Source: Oscillospiraceae bacterium (lineage in GTDB: Bacteria; Bacillota; Clostridia; Oscillospirales; Oscillospiraceae). From it: a DNA stretch of 32,181 bases. The notes beneath the pieces were generated by a model. It worked only from the letters and a program-made list of their open reading frames with translations, did not search any database and was not told the DNA's origin. Below, piece by piece: positions 1 through 7,229 of the stretch. Position 1 is the stretch's first letter, and each line of letters begins with the position of its first letter. The position numbers and the translations under genes were made by a program. Location of the stretch: assembly GCA_017439425.1 (NCBI GenBank), contig JAFSJE010000018.1, forward strand, positions 1 to 32,181, read 5' to 3'.

Positions 1-787
1 ACCTGTTTTCGGAAATAATAGCACCGCCCTTGTAAACTTTGGACGAACCGTCCGTTGTTACTATAGTTGCAATATTATCGATGCCGAAATCGATTACTGC
101 CTTATTGGTTGCAGTTCTTGAGATAATAGTTTCCTTAGTCTCAAAGGTTAAAAGAAGCAGATATTTGCCATAATAAGGCATAATCTTAACCTCTTTGAGC
201 TTTGCGTCTGCCGGAAGATGTGTTAAATTAAGCCGAGTCTTCATCATCGGAAGTTTAAGCTCCGTACCACGGTATTCTCCGGTGTCTTTATCCACGATAG
301 GGTAAAGTACAGCATCCTGATTGCTTACGGTAAAGGTGCAAATACTGCCTTTCTTTTTGTAGTGAGGCATTTTAGGCTTACCGAGGTATTTATCCGGAGA
401 GTGTTTATACTCCTTCAAAGATGCAAGCCAGTTTTTAAAGTCTCTTACCGCTTGCTTTACGACATTTTGAGCCGTTTGCATCGGCAAACCCGCAAAGAAA
501 TCCGGATTATTTGTTGCTCTCATAAGCTTCTCAAGCTGATGATAAGAGATTACTTTCCTTTGCGGTATGTAATTGGGAAAAGACTTTCCTAAAACATCTA
601 ACTCATTGAATATCTCGACTTCATTATCCGTACGGCATGACTTATCCCAACCGGTAAATATCTGGCGCACTCTAAACAGCGAGGCGTTATACAAGCTATT
701 GGATAGTAAACCAAGGCGTTGCAGATAATCGCAAAGTTCTGGTTGAGTAGTTGGCGAAATAACCGTTCTGTCTACCTTTCTTGAAGA
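1..787 (-). CDS. tnpB: TnpB-type RNA-guided nuclease of an IS200/IS605-family element, partial (runs off the left edge)
   Basis: The minus frame is open for about 260 codons from 787 to the window edge. It carries the TnpB order: an N-terminal segment beginning RKVDRTVIS, a central part with KPKMPHYKK, then AVIDFGIDNIATI, which matches the first RuvC motif (usual form GIDLGxxN) with its catalytic Asp. The remaining RuvC motifs, the zinc finger, the right end and any guide RNA lie outside the window. TnpB proteins are RNA-guided endonucleases that help maintain IS605-type elements. No ATG, GTG or TTG lies between the in-frame stop at 788-790 and the conserved N-terminus, so the start is either non-canonical or damaged. 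Family assignment is firm; whether it is functional is unknown. Confidence 0.85.
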
Positions 788-913
788 CTAAAATGCGTTA
801 AAGCTTTTGCTGTTGCAATATTATTATACTGAAACGGCAAGTGCGTGTCAATTTTTGGAGTGATAGTTATAATGCTACAACAGCAATTCAAGAGCACATA
901 CGCAATCAATAAG

Positions 914-976
914 TTAACGCATTCACCCCCGACCATGCGGTGCGGTGGCTCCTATGGGCGGGGAACTCTGCGTTAA
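914..976 (-). mobile_element. Probable left end of the IS605-like element: nested inverted repeats upstream of tnpB
   Basis: An imperfect 10 bp stem (927-936 with 954-963, one mismatch) is enclosed by TTAACGCA at 914-921 and its inverse TGCGTTAA at 969-976. A third copy of TGCGTTAA is at 794-801, next to the tnpB 5' end. IS200/IS605 ends are subterminal hairpins rather than terminal inverted repeats, and several members insert 3' of a TTAAC-like target. Read on the minus strand, TTAAC (976-972) directly precedes the hairpin, so this is a plausible boundary. The boundary is inferred. Confidence 0.45.
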
Positions 977-980
977 TAAT

Positions 981-1012
981 AGAAAAACACCCTTCAATCG
1001 CTTGAAGGGTGT
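981..1012 (-). terminator. Intrinsic terminator of the 1945-1020 operon
   Basis: A perfect 11 bp stem (987-997 with 1002-1012, loop of 4) is followed on the minus strand by TTTTTCT. It begins 8 bases past the stop codon of the flavoprotein gene. The IS element starts directly after its T-tract. Confidence 0.85.
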
Positions 1013-1019
1013 CAATTTA

Positions 1020-1556
1020 TCAGCAATTTCTGCCGAGCTCGCGCGCCTCTCCGATAGCCGGATGGTCAGGCTTCTCGCCTGCCTCGGTAACGCCGCCCAT
1101 AAATACTGAGCCGGAGAATTTCGCTCTCTCGAAGCATTCTATCCACCCGCCGAGGCCGTTTATTGCTCTGGCCGGAGTTCTCTCCTCCTCATCTGTCGCG
1201 GATGAAAGAAAATACACGTCCGTAAAGGCGTAGTCGCTCGGATAAAGCGGATTCATTCTGTCAAGGAGCGTTTTGAGCTGACCTGACATCTCATAATAAT
1301 ATATCGGCGTTGCAAAGACGAGAATGTTTGCGTTCAGCATCTTCTGACATATCTCGTCCGCATCGTCGCGGATAACGCAGCGCCCGGTTTTCTGACACGA
1401 AAAGCAACCGCGGCAGAAGTTTACAGTCTTGCCGCGCAGAGAGATGAATTCAACCTCGTTTCCGGCTTCCTTTGCTCCTTCCGCAAAGCTGAGGGCGAGT
1501 GATTCGGAATTGCTGTTTTTCCTCGGACTTGCCGAGATAATAAGTACCTTTTTCAT
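1020..1556 (-). CDS. NADPH-dependent FMN reductase / iron-sulfur flavoprotein-like protein
   Basis: A 178-residue flavodoxin-fold protein. It opens with a beta strand and the FMN phosphate loop SASPRKNSNS (about residues 8-17), and ATPIYYYEMSGQLKTLLDR supplies the second flavin-binding segment. Cysteines 48, 51, 54 and 60 form a compact CX2CX2CX5C cluster like that of archaeal and clostridial iron-sulfur flavoproteins, so it may carry a 4Fe-4S cluster as well as FMN and act as an electron carrier or reductase. Its ATG overlaps the stop of the upstream membrane gene (ATGA), and its GGAGG site lies inside that gene, so the two are translationally coupled. The partner substrate is unknown. Confidence 0.85.
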   Translation of the reverse strand: MKKVLIISASPRKNSNSESLALSFAEGAKEAGNEVEFISLRGKTVNFCRGCFSCQKTGRCVIRDDADEICQKMLNANILVFATPIYYYEMSGQLKTLLDRMNPLYPSDYAFTDVYFLSSATDEEERTPARAINGLGGWIECFERAKFSGSVFMGGVTEAGEKPDHPAIGEARELGRNC

Positions 1557-1945
1557 TTTTGCCTCCTGTTGAGTTCTTTTTCTATTTTATTCAGAGTACT
1601 GAAAAATCTGTGCGTTGCGACAGCAGGCCCGAAAAGCGGCAGCCCAATGACGTTCCACCAGAACATATGCCGCCATGATGTGTGCTTACCCGCTATTCCG
1701 AGCTCTTTAGCCTTTGCCTTGAGCTCCTCGGATATGCGCGCCATCCACACAAGCGTGTAAATGAACAGCGTCGGTATTCCCAAAAGATACGCCTGCCAGT
1801 ACGGCATCGTTTTATGCCCGAGAATGCAGTCTATCTCCTTTTGAAGTCCGCCGAGCGGCATATATACGAGGAAGAAAAGTCCGGCGGTAAAGAAATCTAT
1901 TAAGCCGAGCAGAAATCCCGGACGCGATGTGTGCCTGAAAGTCAT
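1553..1945 (-). CDS. Small membrane protein, DUF4234-like
   Basis: A 130-residue protein with two or three hydrophobic segments (about residues 10-32, 48-68 and 92-110) separated by charged stretches, including KAKAKELGIAGK. The arrangement resembles DUF4234-type small membrane proteins, but the match is by general pattern only. A GGAGAGG ribosome binding site precedes the ATG, and a sigma-A-like promoter lies upstream at 1974-2002. It is first in a two-gene operon with the flavoprotein, which hints at a shared membrane or redox job. No catalytic residues are visible. Confidence 0.6.
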   Translation of the reverse strand: MTFRHTSRPGFLLGLIDFFTAGLFFLVYMPLGGLQKEIDCILGHKTMPYWQAYLLGIPTLFIYTLVWMARISEELKAKAKELGIAGKHTSWRHMFWWNVIGLPLFGPAVATHRFFSTLNKIEKELNRRQK

Positions 1946-1973
1946 AAAAACCTCTCCGAATAGTACTGAGAAC

Positions 1974-2002
1974 AGTATATCCCATCTACGTTATGATTGC
2001 AA
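1974..2002 (-). promoter_or_regulatory. Sigma-A-like promoter of the membrane protein/flavoprotein operon
   Basis: On the minus strand TTGCAA (2002-1997) and TATACT (1979-1974) are separated by 17 bases, about 30 bases upstream of the ATG at 1945. Confidence 0.6.
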
Positions 2003-2027
2003 GATAAACGCATACTCATCAAAAAGC

Positions 2028-2056
2028 TTGAATATGACATAGAAAAATGATAAAAT
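2028..2056 (+). promoter_or_regulatory. Sigma-A-like promoter of the lipoprotein gene
   Basis: TTGAAT (2028-2033) and TAAAAT (2051-2056) with a 17 base spacer. The transcript would carry a short leader with AAAGGAGAG before the ATG at 2097. It diverges from the promoter at 1974-2002. Confidence 0.6.
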
Positions 2057-2096
2057 AATAAGAAATATCCAGAACATCAACAAAGGAGAGACCAAA

Positions 2097-4235
2097 ATGA
2101 AGAAAACAATAGCGCTTATTTTATCTCTGCTCATTGTTATGAGCGCTCTTGCCGGCTGCACAGCCGCGACTGAGAAACAGGCGGAAAATACACCTCCGAC
2201 TGAGGCAATCACTCCCGAAGAGGTTAAGCCCGCGGCAGAAGCCCCCGCAGAAGAGACTCCCTCTGAAGAGCCCACAGACGGTGTATTTTCCCCCGATGGC
2301 GACGTTATCTTTAACGAAAACGGCTTTAAGGTAACTACCGCGGGAACGGATATCGACCCGACAGATTCCGACGAGCCGACCATAATCTGGCTCGACGTTG
2401 AAAATACAAGCGACAAGTATGAGTATCTCGGAGTAGCCGCGGGTATGATCAACGGCTATATGGGTACCGTCGTCATTCCCGAGTTCTATGAGGAGGATGG
2501 CGAGTATTACGGCGCAAGCTACAATTTCGGCACGACCATTCCATCCGGTACATCAAAAAGAATCGCACTCGGCTACTACTCCATGGACATACCCGGTGTT
2601 GACTGCGATACTCTCAAGGAACTCACCTTCTCCTTCACCTGCGCTGAGGACGAGGACACCTGGTACGATTACTTCTCTGAGCCAGTCACTATAAGCCTCG
2701 GCGAAAAGGTTGAAAATCCCGACATAAAAACTCTCGGCGACGCAGTTCTTGATAACGATGAGCTGACCATAGTAATCGGCGAGCAGGACTACGACGATTA
2801 TTTCGGCCCGGTTGTTTCCTATTATGTAGAGAACAAGACTGATTCTTACTGCGCCGTCTATGCCGAAAGCGCAAAGGTCGACGATATAGACTGCGACTAC
2901 CTCTATGCCGGCGTGCAACTTGCGCCAAAGGCCTGTTCTTACAGCACTATAAGCTTCGACGGTGAGGCTCACGACCTGCCGGGCTTTGAAAATCTTACTC
3001 TCAACTTCAGCTTTGTAAAATTCGAGAACCCTCAGGAGATGAGCGAAGCTGATAATGAGATGCTTGACCCCGTCACAACCACATTTGCTCCGCAGGTATG
3101 GGGTAATTACGAGGTTGACGGCGTAAAATTCGACATCAAGCCGAAAGTCAACAGCCTTGTTACTGTTGAGCTTGCTGAGGAAAACGAAAACGGCCTGCTC
3201 TTCACCGTCTATGAGACCGCATCCAAGGAGGCTACCGGACTTGCAGGCGCAGGAGAGCTCTTCGGAATCGGTAAGGTCCCCGAGGATAGGCTTCATGCGA
3301 TGCTCTGCGGCGATATGTCCGGCGCTGACGTCTTCGCAAAGGACGAAGAAGATAACTACTACATCTTCTACCACCCTACCGACGTACGCTTTGACCGTGC
3401 TAATGACAGTGAATGGGAAGCCGGCTGGGCTCAGTGGACGATGCTTCAGGAATGGGCTGGCACGGTTACCGATAGTATCGAGAGCAAAAACAGCCTCGAG
3501 CACATATCCTTCAGCAACACTCCGGTCGATATTCTTCTTTCCCGCGCGGCATGGGATGGCGAAACTTCCTATACTATAACCGGCAGCGAATACGGCACTG
3601 TCGATACGAAGGATTTTGACGCCGCGCCGTATGTCGACTTCCTTCTCAGGCATATGTTCTATCTGACAGAAGATGAGGAGATGCCCGACACTGATTATAT
3701 CTCCATAAGCTTCCCCGATGATAATACACGTCTCGACTTCTTCGAGTATCCGGGAGGATACGTCCGCTACGTCAGCGGCGATTATGAGGAGCTTTACGGG
3801 GCCGCATGGGAGGACGAAGAACTCAACACGATATCCGTCATTGAAGCTATGTACCACGCCGCCTGCGAGAAGGCAGGACTAAAGGCAGCCGATCACAGTC
3901 TCGACGCGTTTGAGGGCGTGTGGTACGAGCAGATCGCAGGCCGCTGCGAGCTCGTTATCGAAAAGACCGTAGTCCCCGGCAAGGTCTACGTCACCGTCAG
4001 ATGGCCCGAGAGCTACAACATCATGAACACATGGAATATGACCGCAACGCTTCTCGATGGACAACTATCTTATCACAACGCTGAGTACGATCAGATCACG
4101 ATTGATGAGGACGGCGAGGAGTATGTCTCCGATTCGGACTGGGGTCTGAGCGGCACCATCTCGCTTGACGGAAACGAGCTTGTCTGGCACGACGACAGCT
4201 CTTCCGATACCGATGATACAAGATTCATTCACTGA
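2097..4235 (+). CDS. Large acidic secreted lipoprotein of unknown function
   Basis: A 712-residue protein. Residues 1-20 form a lipoprotein signal (KK, a hydrophobic core, lipobox ALAGC), so it should be anchored outside the membrane. A Pro/Glu/Thr-rich linker follows to about residue 60. Two similar beta-rich segments come next (about 70-205 and 215-335), each with a VENT- or VENK-like strand, a SGTSKRIALGY- or KACSYSTISF-like strand and a final LTFSF or LNFSF strand; they look like tandem Ig-like repeats. Later parts include a Trp-rich region (about 440-460) and a C-terminal 110-residue domain starting near FEGVWYEQIAGRCEL that resembles small beta-barrel domains. Asp and Glu are very abundant. 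The gene stands alone with its own promoter. No enzyme motif was recognised; a surface binding role is possible but unproven. Confidence 0.8.
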   Translation: MKKTIALILSLLIVMSALAGCTAATEKQAENTPPTEAITPEEVKPAAEAPAEETPSEEPTDGVFSPDGDVIFNENGFKVTTAGTDIDPTDSDEPTIIWLDVENTSDKYEYLGVAAGMINGYMGTVVIPEFYEEDGEYYGASYNFGTTIPSGTSKRIALGYYSMDIPGVDCDTLKELTFSFTCAEDEDTWYDYFSEPVTISLGEKVENPDIKTLGDAVLDNDELTIVIGEQDYDDYFGPVVSYYVENKTDSYCAVYAESAKVDDIDCDYLYAGVQLAPKACSYSTISFDGEAHDLPGFENLTLNFSFVKFENPQEMSEADNEMLDPVTTTFAPQVWGNYEVDGVKFDIKPKVNSLVTVELAEENENGLLFTVYETASKEATGLAGAGELFGIGKVPEDRLHAMLCGDMSGADVFAKDEEDNYYIFYHPTDVRFDRANDSEWEAGWAQWTMLQEWAGTVTDSIESKNSLEHISFSNTPVDILLSRAAWDGETSYTITGSEYGTVDTKDFDAAPYVDFLLRHMFYLTEDEEMPDTDYISISFPDDNTRLDFFEYPGGYVRYVSGDYEELYGAAWEDEELNTISVIEAMYHAACEKAGLKAADHSLDAFEGVWYEQIAGRCELVIEKTVVPGKVYVTVRWPESYNIMNTWNMTATLLDGQLSYHNAEYDQITIDEDGEEYVSDSDWGLSGTISLDGNELVWHDDSSSDTDDTRFIH

Positions 4236-4243
4236 TATACTGC

Positions 4244-4484
4244 AAAGTGCCTCCCCCAAAAAAAGGGGGGGCACTTTCAGTACGCCGGCAATCGCTTGAA
4301 TGGAATGAAAGCGATTGCACCTTAAGCGGGGAGGTCTGCGGGATACGCATTGTAGAATGTAACCCATGCCGCAAGGCATGGCTGAGCCCGCAGAAAGTTG
4401 CTCGAAAGAGGATGACTGCCAGAGGATAGGCGAGTGACCGCTTGAGCGGTGCTGTGGGAGGACGGGGTTAGCAACCCCCTCCTA
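4244..4484. other. Cluster of five hairpins between convergent genes: unclassified structured RNA or intergenic repeat
   Basis: The gap between two convergent stop codons is nearly filled with inverted repeats: 4244-4277 (12-13 bp stem with an A-rich loop), 4288-4318 (perfect 10 bp), 4336-4393 (7 bp stem CTGCGGG/CCCGCAG enclosing CATGCC-GCAA-GGCATG with a GNRA loop), 4437-4450 (ACCGC-TTGA-GCGGT) and 4464-4478 (GGGGTT-AGC-AACCCC, extended by outer pairs to 4455-4484). The first hairpin may help termination, but no U-tract follows on either strand. RNase P, tmRNA, SRP and 6S signatures were not found. Strand and function are undetermined. Confidence 0.5.
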
Positions 4485-4491
4485 CCCGATT

Positions 4492-5220
4492 TTAATCTAC
4501 CCTGTCGCCGTTGCCGTAGACCTCGCAGAAGCGCGCGGAGAAGCTCGGTTCCTCGCCTGCTGCATACAGATGCGAAATATCTCCGATTGCACTGGCTCGG
4601 AAGCTTGCGATGCCCGGTCTGCGCTCCTCGGAATAGACTGTCGTAACCGAGCTTGGCGCCATGGCGGTGCCGTGCCATAGTATCATCGGCGAAACATTCA
4701 TAAGGTGGCTCAGAAGCACGCAGGTTACTCCGAAATGGCAGAAAAACGCGAGCGTATCGGTGTTCGGACTTATCGCATCGTAATACAGGCTGTTCCTGAC
4801 GTAGCCATGCCCGGCTAATACCGCGTCAAACTCCTGCGTTACGTGCGCATACGAATCCCCTATTCCGGCATCTGCAAAAATCCCGTTTTCACTCCACGAT
4901 GTGCGGTCTAAAAGTCTCTCATCCTTGAGCCAGTCCTGCGGAAGCCAATCCCACGCGACTCCGGGGCGCATTTGCCTGTCCGGCCGCTTCACAAGAGGGC
5001 CGAACTCCCGAAGCCAATCGCATTGTTTCGCTTCCCTGCCCATCTTTTCAAGCGTCGGCAACGAAGTTGCCCGCGCTCTGCCCATAGTGGAAACGTAAAA
5101 CTCAGTAATATTCATTTTTGATATGCGGAAAGACAGCAGCTCAGCTTCTCTCTGCCCCTTTTCCGTCAGCCAATCATGCTCGTAGTCGGGATCGCCGTGG
5201 CGAATAAATAACAGCTTCAT
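4492..5220 (-). CDS. Histidine phosphatase superfamily protein (phosphoglycerate mutase-like)
   Basis: A 242-residue protein starting MKLLFIRHGDP; the RHG motif at residues 7-9 holds the phosphohistidine. The second catalytic His is probably in FFCHFGVT, in the C-terminal half. RAxxT-like residues after the first helix (GRARATSLPTLE) also fit the family. The ATG at 5220 is preferred over an upstream TTG because AAAGG sits 7-8 bases before it. It lies 4 bases after the membrane acyltransferase gene, so the two form an operon. The substrate cannot be told from sequence; small phosphomonoesters are usual for the family. Confidence 0.85.
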   Translation of the reverse strand: MKLLFIRHGDPDYEHDWLTEKGQREAELLSFRISKMNITEFYVSTMGRARATSLPTLEKMGREAKQCDWLREFGPLVKRPDRQMRPGVAWDWLPQDWLKDERLLDRTSWSENGIFADAGIGDSYAHVTQEFDAVLAGHGYVRNSLYYDAISPNTDTLAFFCHFGVTCVLLSHLMNVSPMILWHGTAMAPSSVTTVYSEERRPGIASFRASAIGDISHLYAAGEEPSFSARFCEVYGNGDRVD

Positions 5221-5224
5221 ATAG

Positions 5225-6325
5225 TTACCTTTCGACAAGGTCAAATCGGCTCAGCACCGTTTTAACCACCTTAAAATAGAAGAAATCAGATATTTTTCTT
5301 ATAAGCTTATTTATACCGAGAAACTCAAAAAGCAGTAATCTGAGCTTCTCAAGAATAAGGCAGCAGATGAGTATCACAAAAGCGGAGCCGATCACCGAAA
5401 TCGGCAGTAAAAGCGTTCTTCGCTCACCGATAACGTGAAACCTGCCGGCAAAAGAATATTGCCATGAGAGCGGATGAATGTGGATAAGATACACGCCGAA
5501 GGCCGCAGGTGAGAAAATCTTTGTGAGCTTCAGTGCCGCGCCGTTAATCCGAAGCCTTGCGAAGGCGCAAAGAAGCGTAAACCCGGGGATAAGCACAGTC
5601 GGGCTCAGATAGTTAACAAGCGTATTCGGATAATAGCCGGGTATAAACGTATGCCACGCCCAGGTTATTACTATGCAAATGGCTGAGGCAATAAAGAGAG
5701 CCGTAAGCTTTACTCTTGAAGCAATACCGCTCTTCTTCGCCCAGGCGCCTATGAGATACAAAATCAAAAGCCAAAGGAACGAATAGCCGTTATGCATCGT
5801 AAAAGGATCGGAGTACCGAGCGGAATACGTCGCAAAAACAGAGAAAATGATCACAAGCAAAGCGACCATCAGCGCGTTCTGCCTGTCAGTGCTGTTTCTG
5901 ACAAGTCTGTTGAGCAGCGGAGCGACAAACAAAAGTGGAAAATAAGCGGATGCGTACCAATAGACGTTTCTGCTTATCGGAAAGAAGCTGTCTGTAATTC
6001 TTTCCCTTGAAAATAATTCCGGGTGCAGAATTGAGAAGAACAATGTTACCGCTGCCGACCAGAACGCGACGGTTACCCAAAAGCTCAGGGCATTACGATA
6101 CGGTCTCTCCTTCTCGTGCTCAGAGTAGCCGACGTAGCCGCTGATAAGACCGTAGATGTTTACAGCGGAATAGGCGGAGATTTCCATAAACCATGCCGTC
6201 GCGCTCCTGAGCGCGGAAGGTGCGTCAAGAAGTCCTCCCGAGCCTAAAACGTGCAGAACTATAACCATGAACATTGAAACTATACGCAAAAGATCTACGC
6301 CGTAATTTCTTGACTGCTTTTCCAT
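5225..6325 (-). CDS. Membrane acyltransferase family 3 (OafA/WecH-like)
   Basis: A protein of about 366 residues with around ten hydrophobic helices. The N-terminus reads NYGVDLLRIVSMFMVIVLHV; the R and H at this position are the conserved Acyl_transf_3 signature. Such enzymes O-acetylate or O-acylate surface sugars or other envelope molecules across the membrane. The ATG at 6325 is preferred because GGTGA lies 5 bases before it; a GTG at 6337 is the alternative. A good promoter lies at 6356-6384. It is the first gene of an operon with the histidine phosphatase. The acceptor is unknown, and no polysaccharide cluster surrounds it here. Confidence 0.85.
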   Translation of the reverse strand: MEKQSRNYGVDLLRIVSMFMVIVLHVLGSGGLLDAPSALRSATAWFMEISAYSAVNIYGLISGYVGYSEHEKERPYRNALSFWVTVAFWSAAVTLFFSILHPELFSRERITDSFFPISRNVYWYASAYFPLLFVAPLLNRLVRNSTDRQNALMVALLVIIFSVFATYSARYSDPFTMHNGYSFLWLLILYLIGAWAKKSGIASRVKLTALFIASAICIVITWAWHTFIPGYYPNTLVNYLSPTVLIPGFTLLCAFARLRINGAALKLTKIFSPAAFGVYLIHIHPLSWQYSFAGRFHVIGERRTLLLPISVIGSAFVILICCLILEKLRLLLFEFLGINKLIRKISDFFYFKVVKTVLSRFDLVER

Positions 6326-6355
6326 TTCCTTCACCACTTCAAAAAACTGATACTG

Positions 6356-6384
6356 ATTTTAGCTTATTGCAGCGATCCAGTCAA
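6356..6384 (-). promoter_or_regulatory. Sigma-A-like promoter of the acyltransferase operon
   Basis: On the minus strand TTGACT (6384-6379), a 17 base spacer and TAAAAT (6361-6356). It is close to consensus and diverges from the promoter at 6396-6424. Confidence 0.7.
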
Positions 6385-6395
6385 CCCTTTTATGC

Positions 6396-6424
6396 TTGAA
6401 TAAAAGGATCTGGCGGTGTATTAT
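6396..6424 (+). promoter_or_regulatory. Sigma-A-like promoter of the exonuclease gene
   Basis: TTGAAT (6396-6401), a 17 base spacer and TATTAT (6419-6424), about 30 bases upstream of the ATG at 6455, which has GGAGA as ribosome binding site. Confidence 0.6.
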
Positions 6425-6454
6425 TGTAGAATAAAGCTTTATGGAGAAAGATAA

Positions 6455-7014
6455 ATGAAAAGATACATAGCTTTTGACGTTGAAACTCCGAATCATCTCA
6501 ACGACCGCATGAGCGCAATCGGTATTACGATCATTGACGACGGAGAAATAGCCGGTGAATACTACACGCTTGTTAATCCCGATACATACTTTGATGCCTT
6601 CAACGTCGAGCTGACGGGTATCACTCCCGAGGTGGTTATGACAGCGCCGAATTTCCGAGCGCTTTGGGACGAGATAGAGCCGGTTTTTTCAAGCGGAGTA
6701 CTCATAGCGCACAACGCGCCCTTCGATATGTCCGTGCTTGCAAAATGCCTGCGGGACTATGATATCGAATGGAAAGACTACGCCGCGTACGCCTGCACCT
6801 GCCAGATGGGTCGCAGACTTCTGCACAATCTCCCGAATCACCGGCTGAATACGATAAGCGACTACCTCGGAATAGCGCTTGACCACCACAATGCCGGAAG
6901 CGACAGCCGTGCCTGTGCGTCCGGTACTATATGAGTCTCGGCGTTGACATATCGAAATTTGAGCGAATCTACGATCTGCGCTACGGCCGCACACTCTCAT
7001 CCTGGGGTCGGTAA
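6455..7014 (+). pseudogene. DnaQ-type 3'-5' exonuclease (DEDD family), frameshifted near the C-terminus
   Basis: The first frame (6455-6934) encodes FDVET with the catalytic Asp8 and Glu10, then IAHNAPFD (exo II) and HHNAGSDSRACA (exo III, H-x4-D), so all three active-site motifs are intact. Right after RACA the frame ends in SGTI and a stop at 6932-6934. From 6925 another frame continues as YYMSLGVDISKFERIYDLRYG and ends at a TAA at 7012-7014, which is the expected continuation of the last helix. A single missing base near 6916-6925 explains this. It may be a real mutation or an assembly error. The truncated protein may still fold. Stand-alone exonucleases of this kind act on nucleic acid ends. 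Confidence 0.75.
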
Positions 7015-7143
7015 GGGCAGATAAAAGCATCCTGCCGCTGATATGCCTCGACTGTGTTCATAATGCAGACGGGAGGTCGCGTCCTATATTAACGTAATTA
7101 TTTGTAACTATTCAGTAGGCCGCAGGAAGATTGAACAGAGAAC

Positions 7144-7172
7144 TTGATGGCATGCCCACCATAAACTATAAT
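7144..7172 (+). promoter_or_regulatory. Sigma-A-like promoter of the pdaB-like gene
   Basis: TTGATG (7144-7149), a 17 base spacer and a perfect TATAAT (7167-7172). Transcription would start near 7179, about 10 bases before the hairpin at 7190-7225. Confidence 0.6.
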
Positions 7173-7189
7173 CATAATAGTCTAACAAT

Positions 7190-7225
7190 AATCCCTCCCG
7201 CATAAGCTTATATGCAGGAGGGATT
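7190..7225 (+). promoter_or_regulatory. Leader hairpin that encloses the pdaB-like ribosome binding site
   Basis: Nine perfect pairs (7190-7198 with 7217-7225), one mismatch (7199/7216) and five more pairs (7200-7204 with 7211-7215) close a 6-base loop. The 3' arm contains GGAGGG, the Shine-Dalgarno sequence for the GTG at 7230. No U-tract follows, so this is not a terminator. The structure would hide the ribosome binding site. Confidence 0.7.
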
Positions 7226-7229
7226 AATC

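Noticed and set aside
2553-3857. A 434-codon open frame on the minus strand
   Set aside because: It is antisense to the lipoprotein gene, starts without a ribosome binding site, and its protein has no domain pattern; it results from codon bias of the plus gene.
4065-4379. A 104-codon minus frame at the end of the lipoprotein gene
   Set aside because: It is antisense to the lipoprotein C-terminus and extends into the hairpin cluster without a binding site.
4322-4678. A 118-codon minus frame crossing the hairpin cluster
   Set aside because: It overlaps the histidine phosphatase gene in another frame and has no domain or binding site.
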